Counted from the first letter of the stretch, positions 26,676 to 40,206 are shown. The stretch: DNA of 64,000 bases from Microbulbifer aggregans (GCF_001750105.1 NZ_CP014143.1:992001-1056000); one strand, 5' to 3'. Translations and numbers: made by a program. The notes: generated from the letters alone by a model not told the origin.

Positions 26676-26752
26676 AAGGCTACCTCATTCTCTGGTAATT
26701 GCCTGAAGGAAATCCGGACCCCGCCGATAAGCAGGGCCGCGAATCTCTGCGC

Positions 26753-28168
<1,416 letters not shown>

Positions 28169-28187
28169 TCAAAATTCGTTCAGCCGC

Positions 28188-29048
28188 TTAAACCGCTGCG
28201 GCGCCGCCCACAATCTCGGACAGCTCCTGGGTAATCGCTGCCTGGCGCGCCTTGTTGTAAACAAGCTGCAGCGCATCGATGAGCTCGCCGGCGTTATCCG
28301 TGGCGCTCTTCATCGCGATCATTCGCGCGGCCTGCTCACAGGCCTTGTTCTCGACCACGGCCTGGTACACCTGCGACTCGATATAGCGAGCCAGCAGACC
28401 ATCCAGCAACTCCACCGGCTCGGGCTCGTAGAGGTAGTCCCAGTCGTGACTCAGCTCTTCGTCTTCATCCCTCGGCAGGGGCAGCAACTGCTCGACCCGC
28501 GGCTTCTGGGACATGGTGTTGACGAATTCGTTGGACACGAGGAACAGACGGTCGATCTCGCCCTCGGCGAAACGATCCATCATGACCTTGACCGAACCAA
28601 TCAGCTTGTTGGCCTGGGGTGCGTCACCGACATCGCGCAGGGCCGCAACCACCTTGGCGCCGATACTGCTGAAGAAACCGGCAGCCTTGTTACCGACTGC
28701 GCAGACCTCAACATCGACACCCTTGTCGGACCAGGCCTGCATCTCGCGAATCGCTGCCTTGAACATATTGATGTTCAGGCCACCACAGAGACCACGGTCA
28801 GTCGATACCAGGATAAAGCCGACCCGCTTGGCTTCGCGCTCCTGCAGGTAGATATGCTGGTACTCGGCCGAGGCGTTGGCGACGTGGCCGATCACCTGGC
28901 GTATGCGCTGGGCGTAAGGACGCCCCAGTGCCATGCGATCCTGAGCTTTACGCATCTTACTCGCCGCGACCATTTCCATCGCGGAGGTAATTTTCTGCGT
29001 GCTCTTGATGCTGGCAATTTTTGTGCGTACTTCTTTTCCGCCTGCCAT
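28188..29048 (-). CDS. atpG: ATP synthase F1 gamma subunit
   Basis: The 286-residue rotor shaft of F1 (287 in E. coli). The two long terminal helices that form the coiled coil are visible: [23 protein letters not shown] at the start and [31 protein letters not shown] at the end. The middle Rossmann-like part has [17 protein letters not shown]. The gap to atpA is 72 bases and holds a short GC-rich inverted repeat, a common stability element within atp operons. Confidence 0.97.
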   Translation of the reverse strand: MAGGKEVRTKIASIKSTQKITSAMEMVAASKMRKAQDRMALGRPYAQRIRQVIGHVANASAEYQHIYLQEREAKRVGFILVSTDRGLCGGLNINMFKAAIREMQAWSDKGVDVEVCAVGNKAAGFFSSIGAKVVAALRDVGDAPQANKLIGSVKVMMDRFAEGEIDRLFLVSNEFVNTMSQKPRVEQLLPLPRDEDEELSHDWDYLYEPEPVELLDGLLARYIESQVYQAVVENKACEQAARMIAMKSATDNAGELIDALQLVYNKARQAAITQELSEIVGGAAAV

Positions 29049-29120
29049 AGTGTTTTACCTTTTTGCTCGTTTCTTCCCTATCCCCCGCCCTCGCCTGAAA
29101 GGGGAGGGCGGAAGGTGGAA

Positions 29121-30665
29121 TTACCAGCTACCGGTAGCCTTGAACTTCTCGATAGCGCCCTTGAAGGCTGCATCGATTTCGTCGTTGTAAGCGCCGGTGC
29201 TGTTAACCTTCTCCATCAGCTCTGCGTGTTCGCTGTTCATGTAAGCGAGCAGGGCGGATTCGAAGTCGAGCACCTTGTTTACTTCTACGTCGTTCAGGTA
29301 ACCCTTGTCGGCGGCGTAAACGGAAACAGCCATTTCCGCGATGGACAGCGGAGAGTACTGCTTCTGCTTCATCAGCTCGGTAACGCGCTCACCGTGGTCC
29401 AGCTGGGCCTTGGTGGCTTCGTCCAGGTCAGAGGCAAACTGGGAGAATGCCGCCAGTTCACGGTACTGGGCCAGCGCGGTACGGATACCACCAGACAGCT
29501 TCTTGATCACCTTGGTCTGGGCGGAACCACCCACTCGGGATACAGAGATACCCGGGTTGATGGCCGGACGGACACCGGCGTTGAACAGGTCGGTTTCCAG
29601 GAAGATCTGACCGTCGGTAATAGAGATCACGTTGGTCGGTACGAACGCGGAAACGTCACCAGCCTGGGTTTCGATGATCGGCAGTGCGGTCAGGGAACCG
29701 GTTTTACCTTTCACTTCACCGTTGGTGAACTTCTCTACGTAATCGGCGTTTACACGCGCGGCGCGCTCCAGCAGGCGGGAGTGCAGGTAGAAAACGTCAC
29801 CCGGGTAGGCTTCACGGCCCGGCGGGCGCTTCAGCAGCAGGGAGATCTGGCGGTAGGCCCAGGCCTGCTTGGTGAGGTCATCGTAAATAATCAGGGCGTC
29901 TTCACCGCGGTCGCGGAAGTACTCACCCATGGTGCAACCAACGTACGGAGCCAGGAACTGCATGGCAGCCGGGTCAGCGGCGCCGGCAGCAACCACGATG
30001 GTGTGATCCATCGCACCGTGCTCTTCCAGCTTGCGCACCACATTGGCAATGGAGGACTGCTTCTGGCCGATGGCAACGTAGACACACTTAATACCGGTGC
30101 CTTTCTGGTTGATGATCGCATCGATCGCAACCGCAGTCTTACCGATCTGGCGGTCGCCGATGATCAGCTCACGCTGGCCACGGCCAATCGGGATCATGGT
30201 ATCAACCGCTTTCAGACCAGTCTGTACCGGCTGATCTACGGATTGACGGGCAATTACGCCGGGGGCTACTTTTTCTACCGCGTCGGTCAGCTTGGTGTTC
30301 AGCGGACCTTTGCCATCGATCGGGTTACCCAGCGCATCTACAACGCGGCCCAGCAGTTCAGGACCCACCGGGGTCTCCAGAATGCGGCCGGTGCAGCGAC
30401 ACTTCTGGCCTTCGGCCAGATCTTTATAGTCACCCAGTACGATCGCACCAACGGAGTCGCGTTCCAGGTTCAGCGCCATACCGTAGACGCCGCCTTCGAA
30501 CTCGATCATCTCACCGTACATGGCATCAGCCAGACCGTGAATGCGGATGATACCGTCGGATACGGAAACAATAGTGCCCTCGTTCTGGGCCTGAGTGCTC
30601 ACATCGAGATTCTCGATGCGGCTCTTGATAATTTCACTGATCTCAGAGGGATTCAGTTGCTGCAT
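29121..30665 (-). CDS. atpA: ATP synthase F1 alpha subunit
   Basis: The 514-residue non-catalytic nucleotide-binding subunit of F1 (513 in E. coli). The Walker A loop is [13 protein letters not shown], followed by [17 protein letters not shown] and [35 protein letters not shown] is the subunit signature. The N-terminus [19 protein letters not shown] is the delta-contacting segment. The start codon has an upstream AGGAACAG-like ribosome site. It lies between atpH and atpG in the usual order. Confidence 0.98.
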   Translation of the reverse strand: MQQLNPSEISEIIKSRIENLDVSTQAQNEGTIVSVSDGIIRIHGLADAMYGEMIEFEGGVYGMALNLERDSVGAIVLGDYKDLAEGQKCRCTGRILETPVGPELLGRVVDALGNPIDGKGPLNTKLTDAVEKVAPGVIARQSVDQPVQTGLKAVDTMIPIGRGQRELIIGDRQIGKTAVAIDAIINQKGTGIKCVYVAIGQKQSSIANVVRKLEEHGAMDHTIVVAAGAADPAAMQFLAPYVGCTMGEYFRDRGEDALIIYDDLTKQAWAYRQISLLLKRPPGREAYPGDVFYLHSRLLERAARVNADYVEKFTNGEVKGKTGSLTALPIIETQAGDVSAFVPTNVISITDGQIFLETDLFNAGVRPAINPGISVSRVGGSAQTKVIKKLSGGIRTALAQYRELAAFSQFASDLDEATKAQLDHGERVTELMKQKQYSPLSIAEMAVSVYAADKGYLNDVEVNKVLDFESALLAYMNSEHAELMEKVNSTGAYNDEIDAAFKGAIEKFKATGSW

Positions 30666-30703
30666 GCTCTGTTCCTCAAGTTCCTAAATGCTTAGGAAAG
30701 TAA

Positions 30704-31240
30704 TTAGGAGTTCATCGCCTCGGCGAGTTTGGCCAGTCGGCCGCGCACCGTGCCATCGATCACTGTGTCACCGGCGCGCACGATGGCGCCACCCAGCAGG
30801 CTTTCGTCTACCGAGCTGTGCAGGTGTACTTCGCGTCCGAATTTCTTGCCGAGCGACTTGGTCAGCTCTGCCGCCTGGGCATCGCTGAGGGCTCGTGCGG
30901 ACACGACTTCCACGTCGATCGTGGACTCCGCTTTTGCTTTCAGTTCTTCGAACAGCGCGGAAATTTCCGGCAACAGCGGCAGGCGGTGGTTTTCCGCCAG
31001 CAACCGGATAAAGTTCTTACCGGATTCACTGAGGTCATCTGAACAGATGGACAGGAATTTGTCTGCGCGCTCTTCGCTGGTGAGCTGCGGGTTTTCCAGC
31101 AACTCACTCACTTTCTCGCTCTGGCTGACCGCGGCTGCAGTAGCCAGCGCAGCGCTCCAACCGGAGAGGTCGGAGGCTTGCTGCGCATAGGCAAAGGCTG
31201 CTTTGGCGTAGGGCCGGGCCAGTGTGCTGAGTTCCGCCAT
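30704..31240 (-). CDS. atpH: ATP synthase F1 delta subunit
   Basis: The 178-residue stator subunit linking F1 to the b subunits (177 in E. coli). The N-terminal six-helix domain begins ELSTLARPYAKAAFAYAQQ; the C-terminal part contains the family block LGGAIVRAGDTVIDGTVRGRLAKL. It starts 13 bases after atpF ends, typical of this operon. Confidence 0.97.
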   Translation of the reverse strand: MAELSTLARPYAKAAFAYAQQASDLSGWSAALATAAAVSQSEKVSELLENPQLTSEERADKFLSICSDDLSESGKNFIRLLAENHRLPLLPEISALFEELKAKAESTIDVEVVSARALSDAQAAELTKSLGKKFGREVHLHSSVDESLLGGAIVRAGDTVIDGTVRGRLAKLAEAMNS

Positions 31241-31253
31241 TGGGGTTCCTCGC

Positions 31254-31724
31254 TTACAGCTCGGCTGCCAGTTTATCGATCAGATCGTCGTGGGCCTTGG
31301 CATCGATATTGATCGACAGGATTTTCTCAGCACCGGCCACGGACAGCTCAGCTACGCGGCTGCGCAGTTGCTCCTTGGCACGGTTCACTTCCTGTTCGAT
31401 CTCAGCCTTGGCGGCGGCCTTCAGGCGGTCGCCTTCAGCGAGCGCAGCTTGCTTGGCCTCATCGACAATCTGGTTGGCGCGTTTGTTGGCACCGTCGATG
31501 ATTTCCGCTGCTTGCTCTTTGGCTTCCTTAAGCTGATCAGCGGCTTTGCGCTGTGCCAGCTCCAGGTCCTTGCCTGCACGCTCCGCCTCTTCGAGACCAG
31601 TGGCGATCTTCTGCTCGCGCTCTTTCATCACGCCCAGCAGGGGCGGCCAAACGAACTTCCAGCAGAACCACACGAAGGCCAGAAAGGTAATCGACTGGCC
31701 GATTAGAGTCAGGTTGATATTCAC
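31254..31724 (-). CDS. atpF: ATP synthase Fo b subunit
   Basis: A 156-residue stator stalk subunit, the same length as E. coli AtpF. One N-terminal membrane helix ([20 protein letters not shown] read through CWKFVWPPL) is followed by a long charged helix rich in Ala, Glu and Lys that forms the dimeric coiled coil. It lies between atpE and atpH. Confidence 0.97.
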   Translation of the reverse strand: MNINLTLIGQSITFLAFVWFCWKFVWPPLLGVMKEREQKIATGLEEAERAGKDLELAQRKAADQLKEAKEQAAEIIDGANKRANQIVDEAKQAALAEGDRLKAAAKAEIEQEVNRAKEQLRSRVAELSVAGAEKILSINIDAKAHDDLIDKLAAEL

Positions 31725-31776
31725 ACCGACACCTCTTGCTCTTTAAAAAGGGTTAAGGGCAATTGGAACGATGGAA

Positions 31777-32037
<261 letters not shown>

Positions 32038-32088
32038 TTAAAAGTTAAGAGTTGATTGAAAGGTTAGTGAAACGTAACTGTCGAAAAA

Positions 32089-33021
<933 letters not shown>

Positions 33022-33057
33022 TCAGCAATCGTCAAAGTAAGAATTCTGTCGTCGGGG

Positions 33058-33420
33058 TCAGCGCACTAAGCGCGCCACCAACAGCCACTGCACGATCACA
33101 CAGAGGCTGTAACTGATAAACAGTGCGGCCGCATTGAGCGGCCTGATTGCGGCAAAGACAGCTGCGAACCCGACCAGGGTGAGCACGAATTTACCGGTCT
33201 CCGCCCGGTAGAAGGATTCCACTACCCGGGGGGCTGCGCGTGCTCCACTGTGGCGGAAAGCACGCAGCGCAAAATATGCGTTTGGCAACGCACACAGGGC
33301 GCCGCCAAGAAATATCGACAGCGCCGTCACCGGGTTGCCAACAAAGTGCCAGGTTGCACTGACCAGCGATACCAGCAGGAGCTGTACCGCGGCAATTTTC
33401 AACACCGGGGGTTTAGACAT
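33058..33420 (-). CDS. atpI: ATP synthase assembly protein I
   Basis: A 120-residue membrane protein with four hydrophobic segments, first gene of the atp operon. AtpI proteins help c-ring assembly or magnesium supply but are not essential. FLGGALCALPNAYFALRAFR is the best conserved stretch. The ATG at 33420 is preferred over an upstream TTG. The promoter lies 57-86 bases upstream. Confidence 0.88.
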   Translation of the reverse strand: MSKPPVLKIAAVQLLLVSLVSATWHFVGNPVTALSIFLGGALCALPNAYFALRAFRHSGARAAPRVVESFYRAETGKFVLTLVGFAAVFAAIRPLNAAALFISYSLCVIVQWLLVARLVR

Positions 33421-33476
33421 AGGCGGGGTCAAGCCGGCCAATATTAGCGCTGTCCGCCCAAATTTTGGGCGAGCGA

Positions 33477-33506
33477 ATTATAGGAGCAACCGCATTGCCG
33501 GTTCAA
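33477..33506 (-). promoter_or_regulatory. Sigma70-type promoter of the ATP synthase operon
   Basis: On the minus strand TTGAAC (33506-33501) is followed by an 18-base spacer and a perfect TATAAT (33482-33477). It lies 57 bases upstream of the atpI start, with no other promoter-like match as good in the gap. Confidence 0.65.
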
Positions 33507-33513
33507 CCGGCAA
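33495..33513. repeat. Perfect palindrome over the atp promoter -35 box
   Basis: TTGCCGGTT-C-AACCGGCAA is a 9-base perfect inverted repeat around one central base. It includes the whole -35 hexamer of the atp promoter, a position expected for a repressor operator, although a chance palindrome cannot be excluded. Confidence 0.55.
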
Positions 33514-33633
33514 ATGCCGTCAAGTTGTTTAAATTTCGGCGGTTTTTGCCAGCCGAATCCGAGCTTTGTGAGCACTCACCAACACCTGTTGATGCACCAG
33601 TTTGGCGCGCGGTGACACTCAGTGCGATGGCGC

Positions 33634-34527
33634 TCAGTCTTCGCTGTAGCCCAGGTGCCCGAGAATGCCCTGCAGTTCGTCCAGGCTGCTGTATTTCAGC
33701 ACCAGGCGGCCGGCGCCCTTGTCATTGCAGTCGATGCTCACAGGAACACCGACCTTCTCCGACAAACGCTCGCTCAGGCGGCGGATATTGGGATCCTCCT
33801 TGGGCTTCGCCGGGGCAGGGCTGTGGGCCTGCTGCTGCAGGCGGCGGACCAGCGCCTCGGTCTGGCGTACGGTCAGTCCCCGGTCCACCACCTGGCGGGC
33901 TGCGGCCCGCTGGGTTTCACCGCCGAGGCCGAGCAGGGCCTTGGCGTGACCAAGCTCCAGGTCACCCCGCTCAAGGAAGGTGCGGACCTCATCGGTGAGA
34001 CTCAAGAGTCGCAGCAGATTGGTAACGGCGGTGCGGGACTTGCCCACGGCCTCGGCCACCTGCTGCTGGGTCAGCTCGAATTCGTCCTGCAGGCGCTTGA
34101 GAGCGGTGGCTTCCTCAACCGGATTGAGGTCCTCGCGCTGGATGTTTTCGATGAGCGCCATGGCCACGGCGGCCTCATCCGGAACGTCGCGTACCAGGGC
34201 TGGCACCCGGTCCAGCTCGGCCAGCTGGGCGGCTCGCCAGCGGCGCTCACCGGCAATAATCTCGAACTTCTCGCCCGCAGGCCGCACCACGATAGGCTGC
34301 ATGATGCCCTGGGCGCGGATGGAATCCGCCAGCTCCTGCAGGGATTCCTGGGGAAAGTCACGGCGCGGCTGGTAGCGGCCGCGCTGCAGATATTCGATCG
34401 GCAGTTCGCGCAGTTCGCCGTCCACGCTTTCACTGCTGTCACCGGTAGCCATGGCAATCGCCTGGCTCGCCTCACCACTGATCAGATGGGATAGATTCCT
34501 GCCCAAACCTTTGCGTCGGCTGGCCAT
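33634..34527 (-). CDS. parB: Chromosome partitioning protein ParB
   Basis: A 297-residue DNA-binding CTPase that loads at parS and spreads. The N-terminal domain has the box II motif AGERRWRAAQLAELDRVPALV; the central helix-turn-helix is LTQQQVAEAVGKSRTAVTNLLRL; the C-terminal dimerisation domain ends GAGRLVLKYSSLDELQGILGHL. It starts with ASRRKGLGRNLSHLI, typical of chromosomal ParB. It is 14 bases downstream of parA. Two perfect matches to the parS consensus lie in recF about 12 kb away. Confidence 0.97.
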   Translation of the reverse strand: MASRRKGLGRNLSHLISGEASQAIAMATGDSSESVDGELRELPIEYLQRGRYQPRRDFPQESLQELADSIRAQGIMQPIVVRPAGEKFEIIAGERRWRAAQLAELDRVPALVRDVPDEAAVAMALIENIQREDLNPVEEATALKRLQDEFELTQQQVAEAVGKSRTAVTNLLRLLSLTDEVRTFLERGDLELGHAKALLGLGGETQRAAARQVVDRGLTVRQTEALVRRLQQQAHSPAPAKPKEDPNIRRLSERLSEKVGVPVSIDCNDKGAGRLVLKYSSLDELQGILGHLGYSED

Positions 34528-34541
34528 ATTGTTTACCTCGA

Positions 34542-35348
34542 TTAAACGGCTTGCGCGACGGGGGCCGCCTGACTGGCACCGCGTCCAGCACCATGGCGCC
34601 GGGTCATTTCACCGGCGAGGGCCAGATAGGCGATGGCACCCTTGGAATGGCGGTCGTACTCCAGTGCCGGCTTGCCGTAGCTGGGGGCCTCGGCAAGGCG
34701 CACGTTGCGGGGAATACAGGTGCGATAGAGCCGCTCACCGAAATATTCGGACAGCTGCTCCGATACATCGCTGGTCAGGCTGTTGCGCGGGTCATACATG
34801 GTGCGCAGGATACCCTCGATCTTGAGCTCCGGGTTTGCAGCGCGCTGAATCTGGGTAATCGTATCGATCAGGGCGGACAGCCCCTCCAGCGCGTAGTATT
34901 CACACTGCATCGGAATCAAGACGCCGCTGGCAGCGCAGAGCGCATTCACCGTGAGCATATTCAGAGAGGGCGGGCAGTCGACGACGATGTAGTCATAGTT
35001 GTCGTGCTCCTCACGCAGGGCACGGCGCAAGCGGGATTCGCGGCCTTCCATGTCGAGCAACTCCACCTCTGCGGCAGACAGGTCGCCATTGGCCGGCAGC
35101 AGATCGTAGCCGCTGTCAGTGGGGACAATCGCTTTGCGCGCCGGCAGGCTATCAGCCAGTACGTCGTACACAGACAGCTGCAGCTCACCTTTGTTGACGC
35201 CACTGCCCATGGTCGCGTTGCCCTGGGGGTCGAGGTCGACCAGCAGAACCCGGCGCTTGTTGGCTACCAGAGAAGCGGCCAGATTGACGCAGGTGGTGGT
35301 TTTGCCCACCCCGCCTTTCTGATTGGCCACTGCGAATATCTTGCTCAA
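34542..35348 (-). CDS. parA: Chromosome partitioning ATPase ParA (Soj)
   Basis: A 268-residue deviant Walker ATPase that moves ParB-parS complexes. The Walker A loop is NQKGGVGKTTTCVNLAASL at the N-terminus, with LLVDLDPQGNATMG and YIVVDCPPSLNMLT as the next conserved blocks. The TTG at 35348 is chosen: AGGA lies eight bases before it and the protein then begins at SKIFAVANQKGG as in homologues. A longer frame with about 67 extra residues exists but lacks family similarity. Co-transcribed with parB. Confidence 0.95.
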   Translation of the reverse strand: MSKIFAVANQKGGVGKTTTCVNLAASLVANKRRVLLVDLDPQGNATMGSGVNKGELQLSVYDVLADSLPARKAIVPTDSGYDLLPANGDLSAAEVELLDMEGRESRLRRALREEHDNYDYIVVDCPPSLNMLTVNALCAASGVLIPMQCEYYALEGLSALIDTITQIQRAANPELKIEGILRTMYDPRNSLTSDVSEQLSEYFGERLYRTCIPRNVRLAEAPSYGKPALEYDRHSKGAIAYLALAGEMTRRHGAGRGASQAAPVAQAV

Positions 35349-35485
35349 GGTTTTTATCCTTTGTTGTCCCGAAGGCGCTCTCCCCGGCTGCCATCGAGCC
35401 ACCGCTGCACGCGGCGTCATATCGGGCGCAGGTGTCCCGAGGGGAGTGCGCAGGTCTTGGAAACAGGAATCGTCGTTCGCGGGAT

Positions 35486-36148
35486 TTACGCCAGGCCGTC
35501 GCTTTCTGCGGCGCGGCTCAAAACGATTAGGTGGCGATCCGCATCGCAACCCGGTACCGAAAGGGTATGCACCCGATCGACCTTAATCCCTTTTGGAAGT
35601 GCGCTCAACTCATCTTGTGGAAACTTGCCCTTCATAGCGTAAAACCTACCACCCGGGGCTAGCAAGTGCTCACTACCAGCCACCATGTCAGCGATAGTGG
35701 CAAACGCTCTCGATGTCACCGCTGCAAAGGGTTCCGCCGGCTGAAAAGACTCCAGGCGCTCGTTCATGACGGTCACGTTGGGCAACGGTAACTGGGCGGC
35801 CACCTGGAACAGGAAGCGGGTTTTTTTGCCGTTGCTATCCAGCAGGGTTATCGGGCGCTGTGGATGAACGATCGCCAGGGGAATCCCCGGCAGGCCACCG
35901 CCACTACCGACATCGATCAGCGGTGCGGAGTCGTTACCACAGAGATTGACCACGCTAAGACTGTCGATGATATGACGCTCCAGCATGTCCGCCGGATCGC
36001 GCACCGCGGATAAGTTGTAGGCGGCATTCCAGCGCGCAAACAGGGCCAGGTATTCCAGCAGCAGGGTCTGCTGCTCATCAGTCAGTTCAACCGACATCTG
36101 CGCAGCGGCATCCACCAGGCGCGGGCGGAAGGATTCCATCTGTGACAA
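35486..36148 (-). CDS. rsmG: 16S rRNA (guanine527-N7)-methyltransferase
   Basis: A 220-residue SAM-dependent enzyme that methylates G527 of 16S rRNA; its loss gives low-level streptomycin resistance. The SAM motif is LIDVGSGGGLPGIPLAIVHP, preceded by RHIIDSLSV, both diagnostic of RsmG (GidB). RAFATIADMV and FYAMKGKFPQDE are further family blocks. It starts 12 bases after mnmG, the usual gidA-gidB pairing. Confidence 0.96.
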   Translation of the reverse strand: MSQMESFRPRLVDAAAQMSVELTDEQQTLLLEYLALFARWNAAYNLSAVRDPADMLERHIIDSLSVVNLCGNDSAPLIDVGSGGGLPGIPLAIVHPQRPITLLDSNGKKTRFLFQVAAQLPLPNVTVMNERLESFQPAEPFAAVTSRAFATIADMVAGSEHLLAPGGRFYAMKGKFPQDELSALPKGIKVDRVHTLSVPGCDADRHLIVLSRAAESDGLA

Positions 36149-36160
36149 AACGTGCCTCTC

Positions 36161-38050
36161 CTAAACCGCTTTCTTTCGCGTCAGAAGACCGCGCTTTTTC
36201 AGTTGGATCAGCAGCAGGGAAACCGCAGCCGGTGTCACACCGGGGACCCTGGAGGCCCGGGCCAGGGTATCCGGACGGGTATCTCCCAGCTTTTGTTTTA
36301 CTTCACTGGAGAGCCCTGACACCTCGCTGTAGTCAAAATCGGCGGGAATCGGTGTGTCCTCATAGGCCCGCAGGCGCTCGATCTCATCGCGCTGACGGTC
36401 GATATAGCCGGCGTACTTGGCGGAGATCTCCACCTGCTCGGCAACACGCTCGTCGGACACAGGCTCGCCTTTCAGGGGGGCCACGTCGCTGTAGCGCAGC
36501 TCCGGTCGGCGCAGCAGATCCATCAGGTTGTACTCACGCGCAAGCGGCTGGGGCAACTTGGACTCGGCCGCGGCCGCCTGAGGGGTATTCGGGTGTATCC
36601 AGGTTTCCTGCAGGCGCTGGCGCTCGCGCTCGATCGCCTCGCGCTTTTCAGTGAAAGCGTGCCAGCGCTCATCGCTTACAAGCCCTAATTCGCGGCCTTG
36701 CTCGGTCAGGCGCAGATCAGCGTTATCCTCACGCAGCAGCAGCCGGTATTCGGCGCGGCTGGTGAACATGCGGTAGGGCTCTTTGGTGCCAGTGGTGATC
36801 AGGTCGTCCACCAGAACCCCCAGATAGGCCTGATCGCGGCGCGGAGACCAGGCGTCGCGCTCCTGGGCGCGCAGCGCGGCATTGGCGCCCGCCAGCAACC
36901 CCTGGGCCGCAGCTTCCTCGTAGCCGGTGGTGCCGTTGATCTGCCCGGCGAAGTAGAGTCCCTGAATGAACTTGGTCTCCAGTGAGGGCAGCAGATCCCG
37001 CGGATCGAAGAAATCGTATTCGATGGCGTAGCCCGGGCGGGTGATGTGGGCGTTTTCGAAGCCACGGATGGAGTGCACCAGGGCCACCTGCACGTCGAAG
37101 GGCAGGCTGGTGGAAATCCCGTTCGGGTAGAGCTCATTGGTGGTCAGCCCCTCGGGCTCGACGAAGATCTGATGGCTGTCCTTATCGGCGAACCGGTGGA
37201 CCTTGTCCTCGATCGAGGGGCAGTAGCGCGGACCGACCCCCTCGATCACCCCGGAGTACATAGGGGAGCGGTCGAGGCCGCCCTGGATGATCTCGTGGGT
37301 GCGGTTGTTGGTATGGGTAATCCAGCAGCAGACCTGTCGGGGATGCTGCTCGCGGCTGCCCAGGTATGACATCACCGGTGTTGGCGTATCGCCCCATTGC
37401 TCTTCCAGCTCGGAAAAGTCGACCGAGCGGGCGTCGATACGCGGCGGTGTACCGGTCTTCAGGCGCTCTACACGAAAGGGTAATTCGCGCAGACGCTCCG
37501 CCAGCGCAATCGAAGGGGGGTCGCCGGCGCGACCGCCTGAATGGCTATCGAGCCCGATATGGATGCGGCCGCCGAGGAAGGTTCCGGCGGTAATCACCAC
37601 AGTTTTCCCACGGAAGCGGATGCCGGCATTGGTCACTACGCCCACCACACGCTCCCCTTCAACGATCAAATCGTCGGCGGCCTGCTGGAAGATCTCCAGG
37701 TTCTGCTGTCGCTCGAGAATCGAGCGGATCGCACTTCGGTAGAGTGCCCGGTCTGCCTGGGCGCGTGTCGCCCGGACCGCCGGGCCTTTGCGGGCATTGA
37801 GAACGCGAAACTGGATCCCACCCAGATCCGTTGCCTCGGCCATGGCGCCGCCCAGGGCGTCCACTTCCTTCACCAGGTGGCTTTTACCGATTCCGCCGAT
37901 TGCCGGGTTGCACGACATCTGCCCCAAGGTCTCGATGTTGTGAGTCAGCAGGAGCGTCGAAGCCCCCATGCGCGCAGCGGCAAGGGACGCCTCGGTTCCG
38001 GCATGGCCGCCGCCGATCACGATCACGTCATATTGCTTGGGGAAGTCCAT
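36161..38050 (-). CDS. mnmG: tRNA uridine-5-carboxymethylaminomethyl modification enzyme MnmG
   Basis: A 629-residue FAD enzyme, the same length as in E. coli, that with MnmE modifies U34 of tRNAs. The FAD motif is [43 protein letters not shown] and [15 protein letters not shown] are MnmG signatures. The C-terminal helical domain ends with [14 protein letters not shown] segment and [18 protein letters not shown], which binds MnmE. The ATG at 38050 is chosen to match family length; an upstream in-frame start adds 11 residues. It faces the mnmE gap, a candidate origin. Confidence 0.97.
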   Translation of the reverse strand: MDFPKQYDVIVIGGGHAGTEASLAAARMGASTLLLTHNIETLGQMSCNPAIGGIGKSHLVKEVDALGGAMAEATDLGGIQFRVLNARKGPAVRATRAQADRALYRSAIRSILERQQNLEIFQQAADDLIVEGERVVGVVTNAGIRFRGKTVVITAGTFLGGRIHIGLDSHSGGRAGDPPSIALAERLRELPFRVERLKTGTPPRIDARSVDFSELEEQWGDTPTPVMSYLGSREQHPRQVCCWITHTNNRTHEIIQGGLDRSPMYSGVIEGVGPRYCPSIEDKVHRFADKDSHQIFVEPEGLTTNELYPNGISTSLPFDVQVALVHSIRGFENAHITRPGYAIEYDFFDPRDLLPSLETKFIQGLYFAGQINGTTGYEEAAAQGLLAGANAALRAQERDAWSPRRDQAYLGVLVDDLITTGTKEPYRMFTSRAEYRLLLREDNADLRLTEQGRELGLVSDERWHAFTEKREAIERERQRLQETWIHPNTPQAAAAESKLPQPLAREYNLMDLLRRPELRYSDVAPLKGEPVSDERVAEQVEISAKYAGYIDRQRDEIERLRAYEDTPIPADFDYSEVSGLSSEVKQKLGDTRPDTLARASRVPGVTPAAVSLLLIQLKKRGLLTRKKAV

Positions 38051-38221
38051 CGCTACCGCCACAGGGTCAAAAAAGGGGCGCACATTTTATAGTCAGTGCC
38101 CACTGAGCAGCAAATACTGTTCGTCACTCGATGTGCGAGCCTCATGCCGCCAACTATAGGGTCCCGGGTGAGTGATTGTGATGGGAGTGGAAGAGGGAGT
38201 GGAGGAACACCCGACGGGGAG

Positions 38222-38640
38222 CTTTGGCCTTTCAAGTTAATCCTTCGTCTAAGACCTTACTAATTAACTTATACATATCTTATGTATGAAAGAGTGTTTG
38301 TATTAGTTGTTTTTATTAGGGGCGGCCAGATCGCTGGGTAAGTTAAAAAAAACTATTTAAAACAATGGCTTACAAGCCCTGTTAGGTTGCCTATAACCCC
38401 TGCTTGTGCGGGGGGGTAAGTGCGGTAGGGCGCTGTGGATGAATGGGATAACTTTGCCCATTTTTTGTTTCCGGCAAGTTATGCCCGGCCCAGTACCCAG
38501 GAATCGACGCCTTTTCCCCCGCTTTTGCCCACAACCGGCCAGGAAACAAGGTGAAATCCCCCACGGGGAGTGGGCAAGCTGCTGGTGAGTTGTGGACAAC
38601 TGGGCTGGTTTGGATAAGCCTGTGGGTAGCTGTGGGCAAC
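38222..38640. other. Candidate oriC region (mnmG-mnmE gap)
   Basis: The roughly 690-base gap between mnmG and mnmE has no gene. It contains an AT-rich stretch at about 38222-38365 that could unwind, followed by several sequences close to the DnaA box TTATCCACA: TGTGGATGA (38434), TGTGGACAA (38591), TTTGGATAA (38609), each one mismatch away, and TTGCCCACA (38525), TGTGGGTAG (38621), TGTGGGCAA (38631), each two away. In E. coli and Vibrio oriC adjoins mnmG. No perfect box was found, so this competes with the rpmH-dnaA gap. Confidence 0.4.
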
Positions 38641-38741
38641 TTCTGTGTAGTGGGCGTGGAAATGGACGGCTGGACCGGGTTTCTGTGTTGAGCGTGAGGG
38701 AACCCGGTCAGGATAGCGTGGGCTTTGACGGAGATGGGTGA

Positions 38742-40130
38742 CTACTTGCCGATACAGAAGCTGCCGAAGATTTTACCCAGCAACTCATCCGCGGTGACCT
38801 CGCCAGTAATCTCACCCAGTGCCTGCTGGGCTTGCCTCAGGTCTTCTGCAAGCAGCTCACCGGCACCACTTTCATGCAGTTGTGCGGCCCCCTGCTCGAT
38901 AAACTGACGGGCGCGCTCCAGGGCTTCCAGGTGTCGGCGGCGGGCGCTGAAAGTCCCCTCGGCGGCTCCTGTGTACCCCATGCAGTGTTTGAGGTGTTCC
39001 CGCAGGGCATCCAGGCCAGCGCCGGTTTTGGCACTGACCGCTATGACGGGCACGCCGTCAGTGTGCGCCTGCAGACCCGCGCTGTACTCAGTCAGATCAA
39101 TCTTGTTCAGAACCAGGGTGAGCTTCTCCGGGTCGGGAAGCTGGCTGGTGAACTCGGGCCAGGCGGACTCCGGATCCAGACTGTGGGCCTGCTCCGCATC
39201 CACCACCAGGAGCACGCGGTCGGCACCTTTAATTTCTTCCCAGGCCCGCTGGATGCCAATCTGCTCGACGCGATCGGGAGAATCCCGCAGGCCCGCGGTG
39301 TCGGCAAACAGCAGCGGCATCCCGTCGATATGGACCTGCTCGCGCAGGATGTCCCGGGTTGTGCCGGCGATATCTGTGACGATCGCCGCGTCCCGGCCAG
39401 CCAGAGCGTTCAGCAGGCTCGACTTGCCGGCGTTGGGGCGGCCAGCAATTGCTACCTCCATCCCCTCTCTCAGCAGGCTTCCCTGGCGGGCCTGGACCTC
39501 AACGGCGGCTAAGTGGCCGAGCAGGGCGTTAATATCCGCAGCGACTTTGCCATCAGCCAGAAAATCGATTTCTTCCTCTGGAAAATCGATCGATGCTTCG
39601 ACATAGATGCGTAAATGGGTCAATTGAGTGACCAAGTTTTCGATTTTTTCGGAGAATGCACCTTGCAGGGAGCGCATCGCATTGCGGGCGGCCTGCGCGC
39701 TTCCGGCTTCGATCAGGTCGGCGATTGCTTCCGCCTGGGCCAAATCGATCTTGTCGTTGAGAAATGCGCGCTCGGAAAACTCACCTGGTCTCGCCTGTCT
39801 GGCGCCGAGCGCGACAGTGGCTTGCAGTAGCTGATCCAGAATGACGGGGCCACCGTGACCCTGCAGTTCCACAACATCCTCACCGGTGAAGGAGTTCGGG
39901 CCGGGGAAAAACAGGGCGATGCCCTGATCGATCAACAGGCCATCTCGTGTGAAATCGCAGTAGTGGGCGTGGCGCGGCTTGAATTCCCGGTCGCCGCAGA
40001 TCGTTCGGGCAATCTCGAGGCTCTGGGGCCCGGAGAGGCGGATGACGCCGATACCGCCACGACCCGGTGCGGTGGCCACGGCGGCGATGGTGTCTCTGGG
40101 AGGCGTGGATTCAGTTTTCGATTCGGTCAT
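38742..40130 (-). CDS. mnmE: tRNA uridine-5-carboxymethylaminomethyl GTPase MnmE
   Basis: A 462-residue GTPase (454 in E. coli), partner of MnmG in tRNA wobble uridine modification. The N-terminal tetrahydrofolate-binding domain begins [22 protein letters not shown]. The G domain has [29 protein letters not shown] and NKIDL. The last residues FCIGK carry the conserved C-terminal Cys. The ATG at 40130 gives family length; a longer open frame upstream is not family-like. It follows yidC with a hairpin between the genes. Confidence 0.97.
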   Translation of the reverse strand: MTESKTESTPPRDTIAAVATAPGRGGIGVIRLSGPQSLEIARTICGDREFKPRHAHYCDFTRDGLLIDQGIALFFPGPNSFTGEDVVELQGHGGPVILDQLLQATVALGARQARPGEFSERAFLNDKIDLAQAEAIADLIEAGSAQAARNAMRSLQGAFSEKIENLVTQLTHLRIYVEASIDFPEEEIDFLADGKVAADINALLGHLAAVEVQARQGSLLREGMEVAIAGRPNAGKSSLLNALAGRDAAIVTDIAGTTRDILREQVHIDGMPLLFADTAGLRDSPDRVEQIGIQRAWEEIKGADRVLLVVDAEQAHSLDPESAWPEFTSQLPDPEKLTLVLNKIDLTEYSAGLQAHTDGVPVIAVSAKTGAGLDALREHLKHCMGYTGAAEGTFSARRRHLEALERARQFIEQGAAQLHESGAGELLAEDLRQAQQALGEITGEVTADELLGKIFGSFCIGK

Positions 40131-40158
40131 GGGGAAAGTGTACTCAACGGAAACGAAA

Positions 40159-40180
40159 CAGGGCCGCAAAAGCGGCCCTG
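40159..40180 (-). terminator. Hairpin between yidC and mnmE
   Basis: CAGGGCCGC and GCGGCCCTG pair perfectly across an AAAA loop. On the minus strand it is followed by TTTCGTTTCC, a broken U-tract, so it probably causes partial termination after yidC before mnmE. Confidence 0.55.
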
Positions 40181-40206
40181 GGAATGATGTCTGCGGCGGA
40201 TGCCGA

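Noticed and set aside
34542..35549. ParA with about 67 additional N-terminal residues
   Set aside because: The extension has no similarity to ParA, and a TTG with a ribosome site gives the standard N-terminus.
38357..38639. Short open frames in the mnmG-mnmE gap
   Set aside because: No start signals and the sequence is better explained as an origin-like region with DnaA-box repeats.
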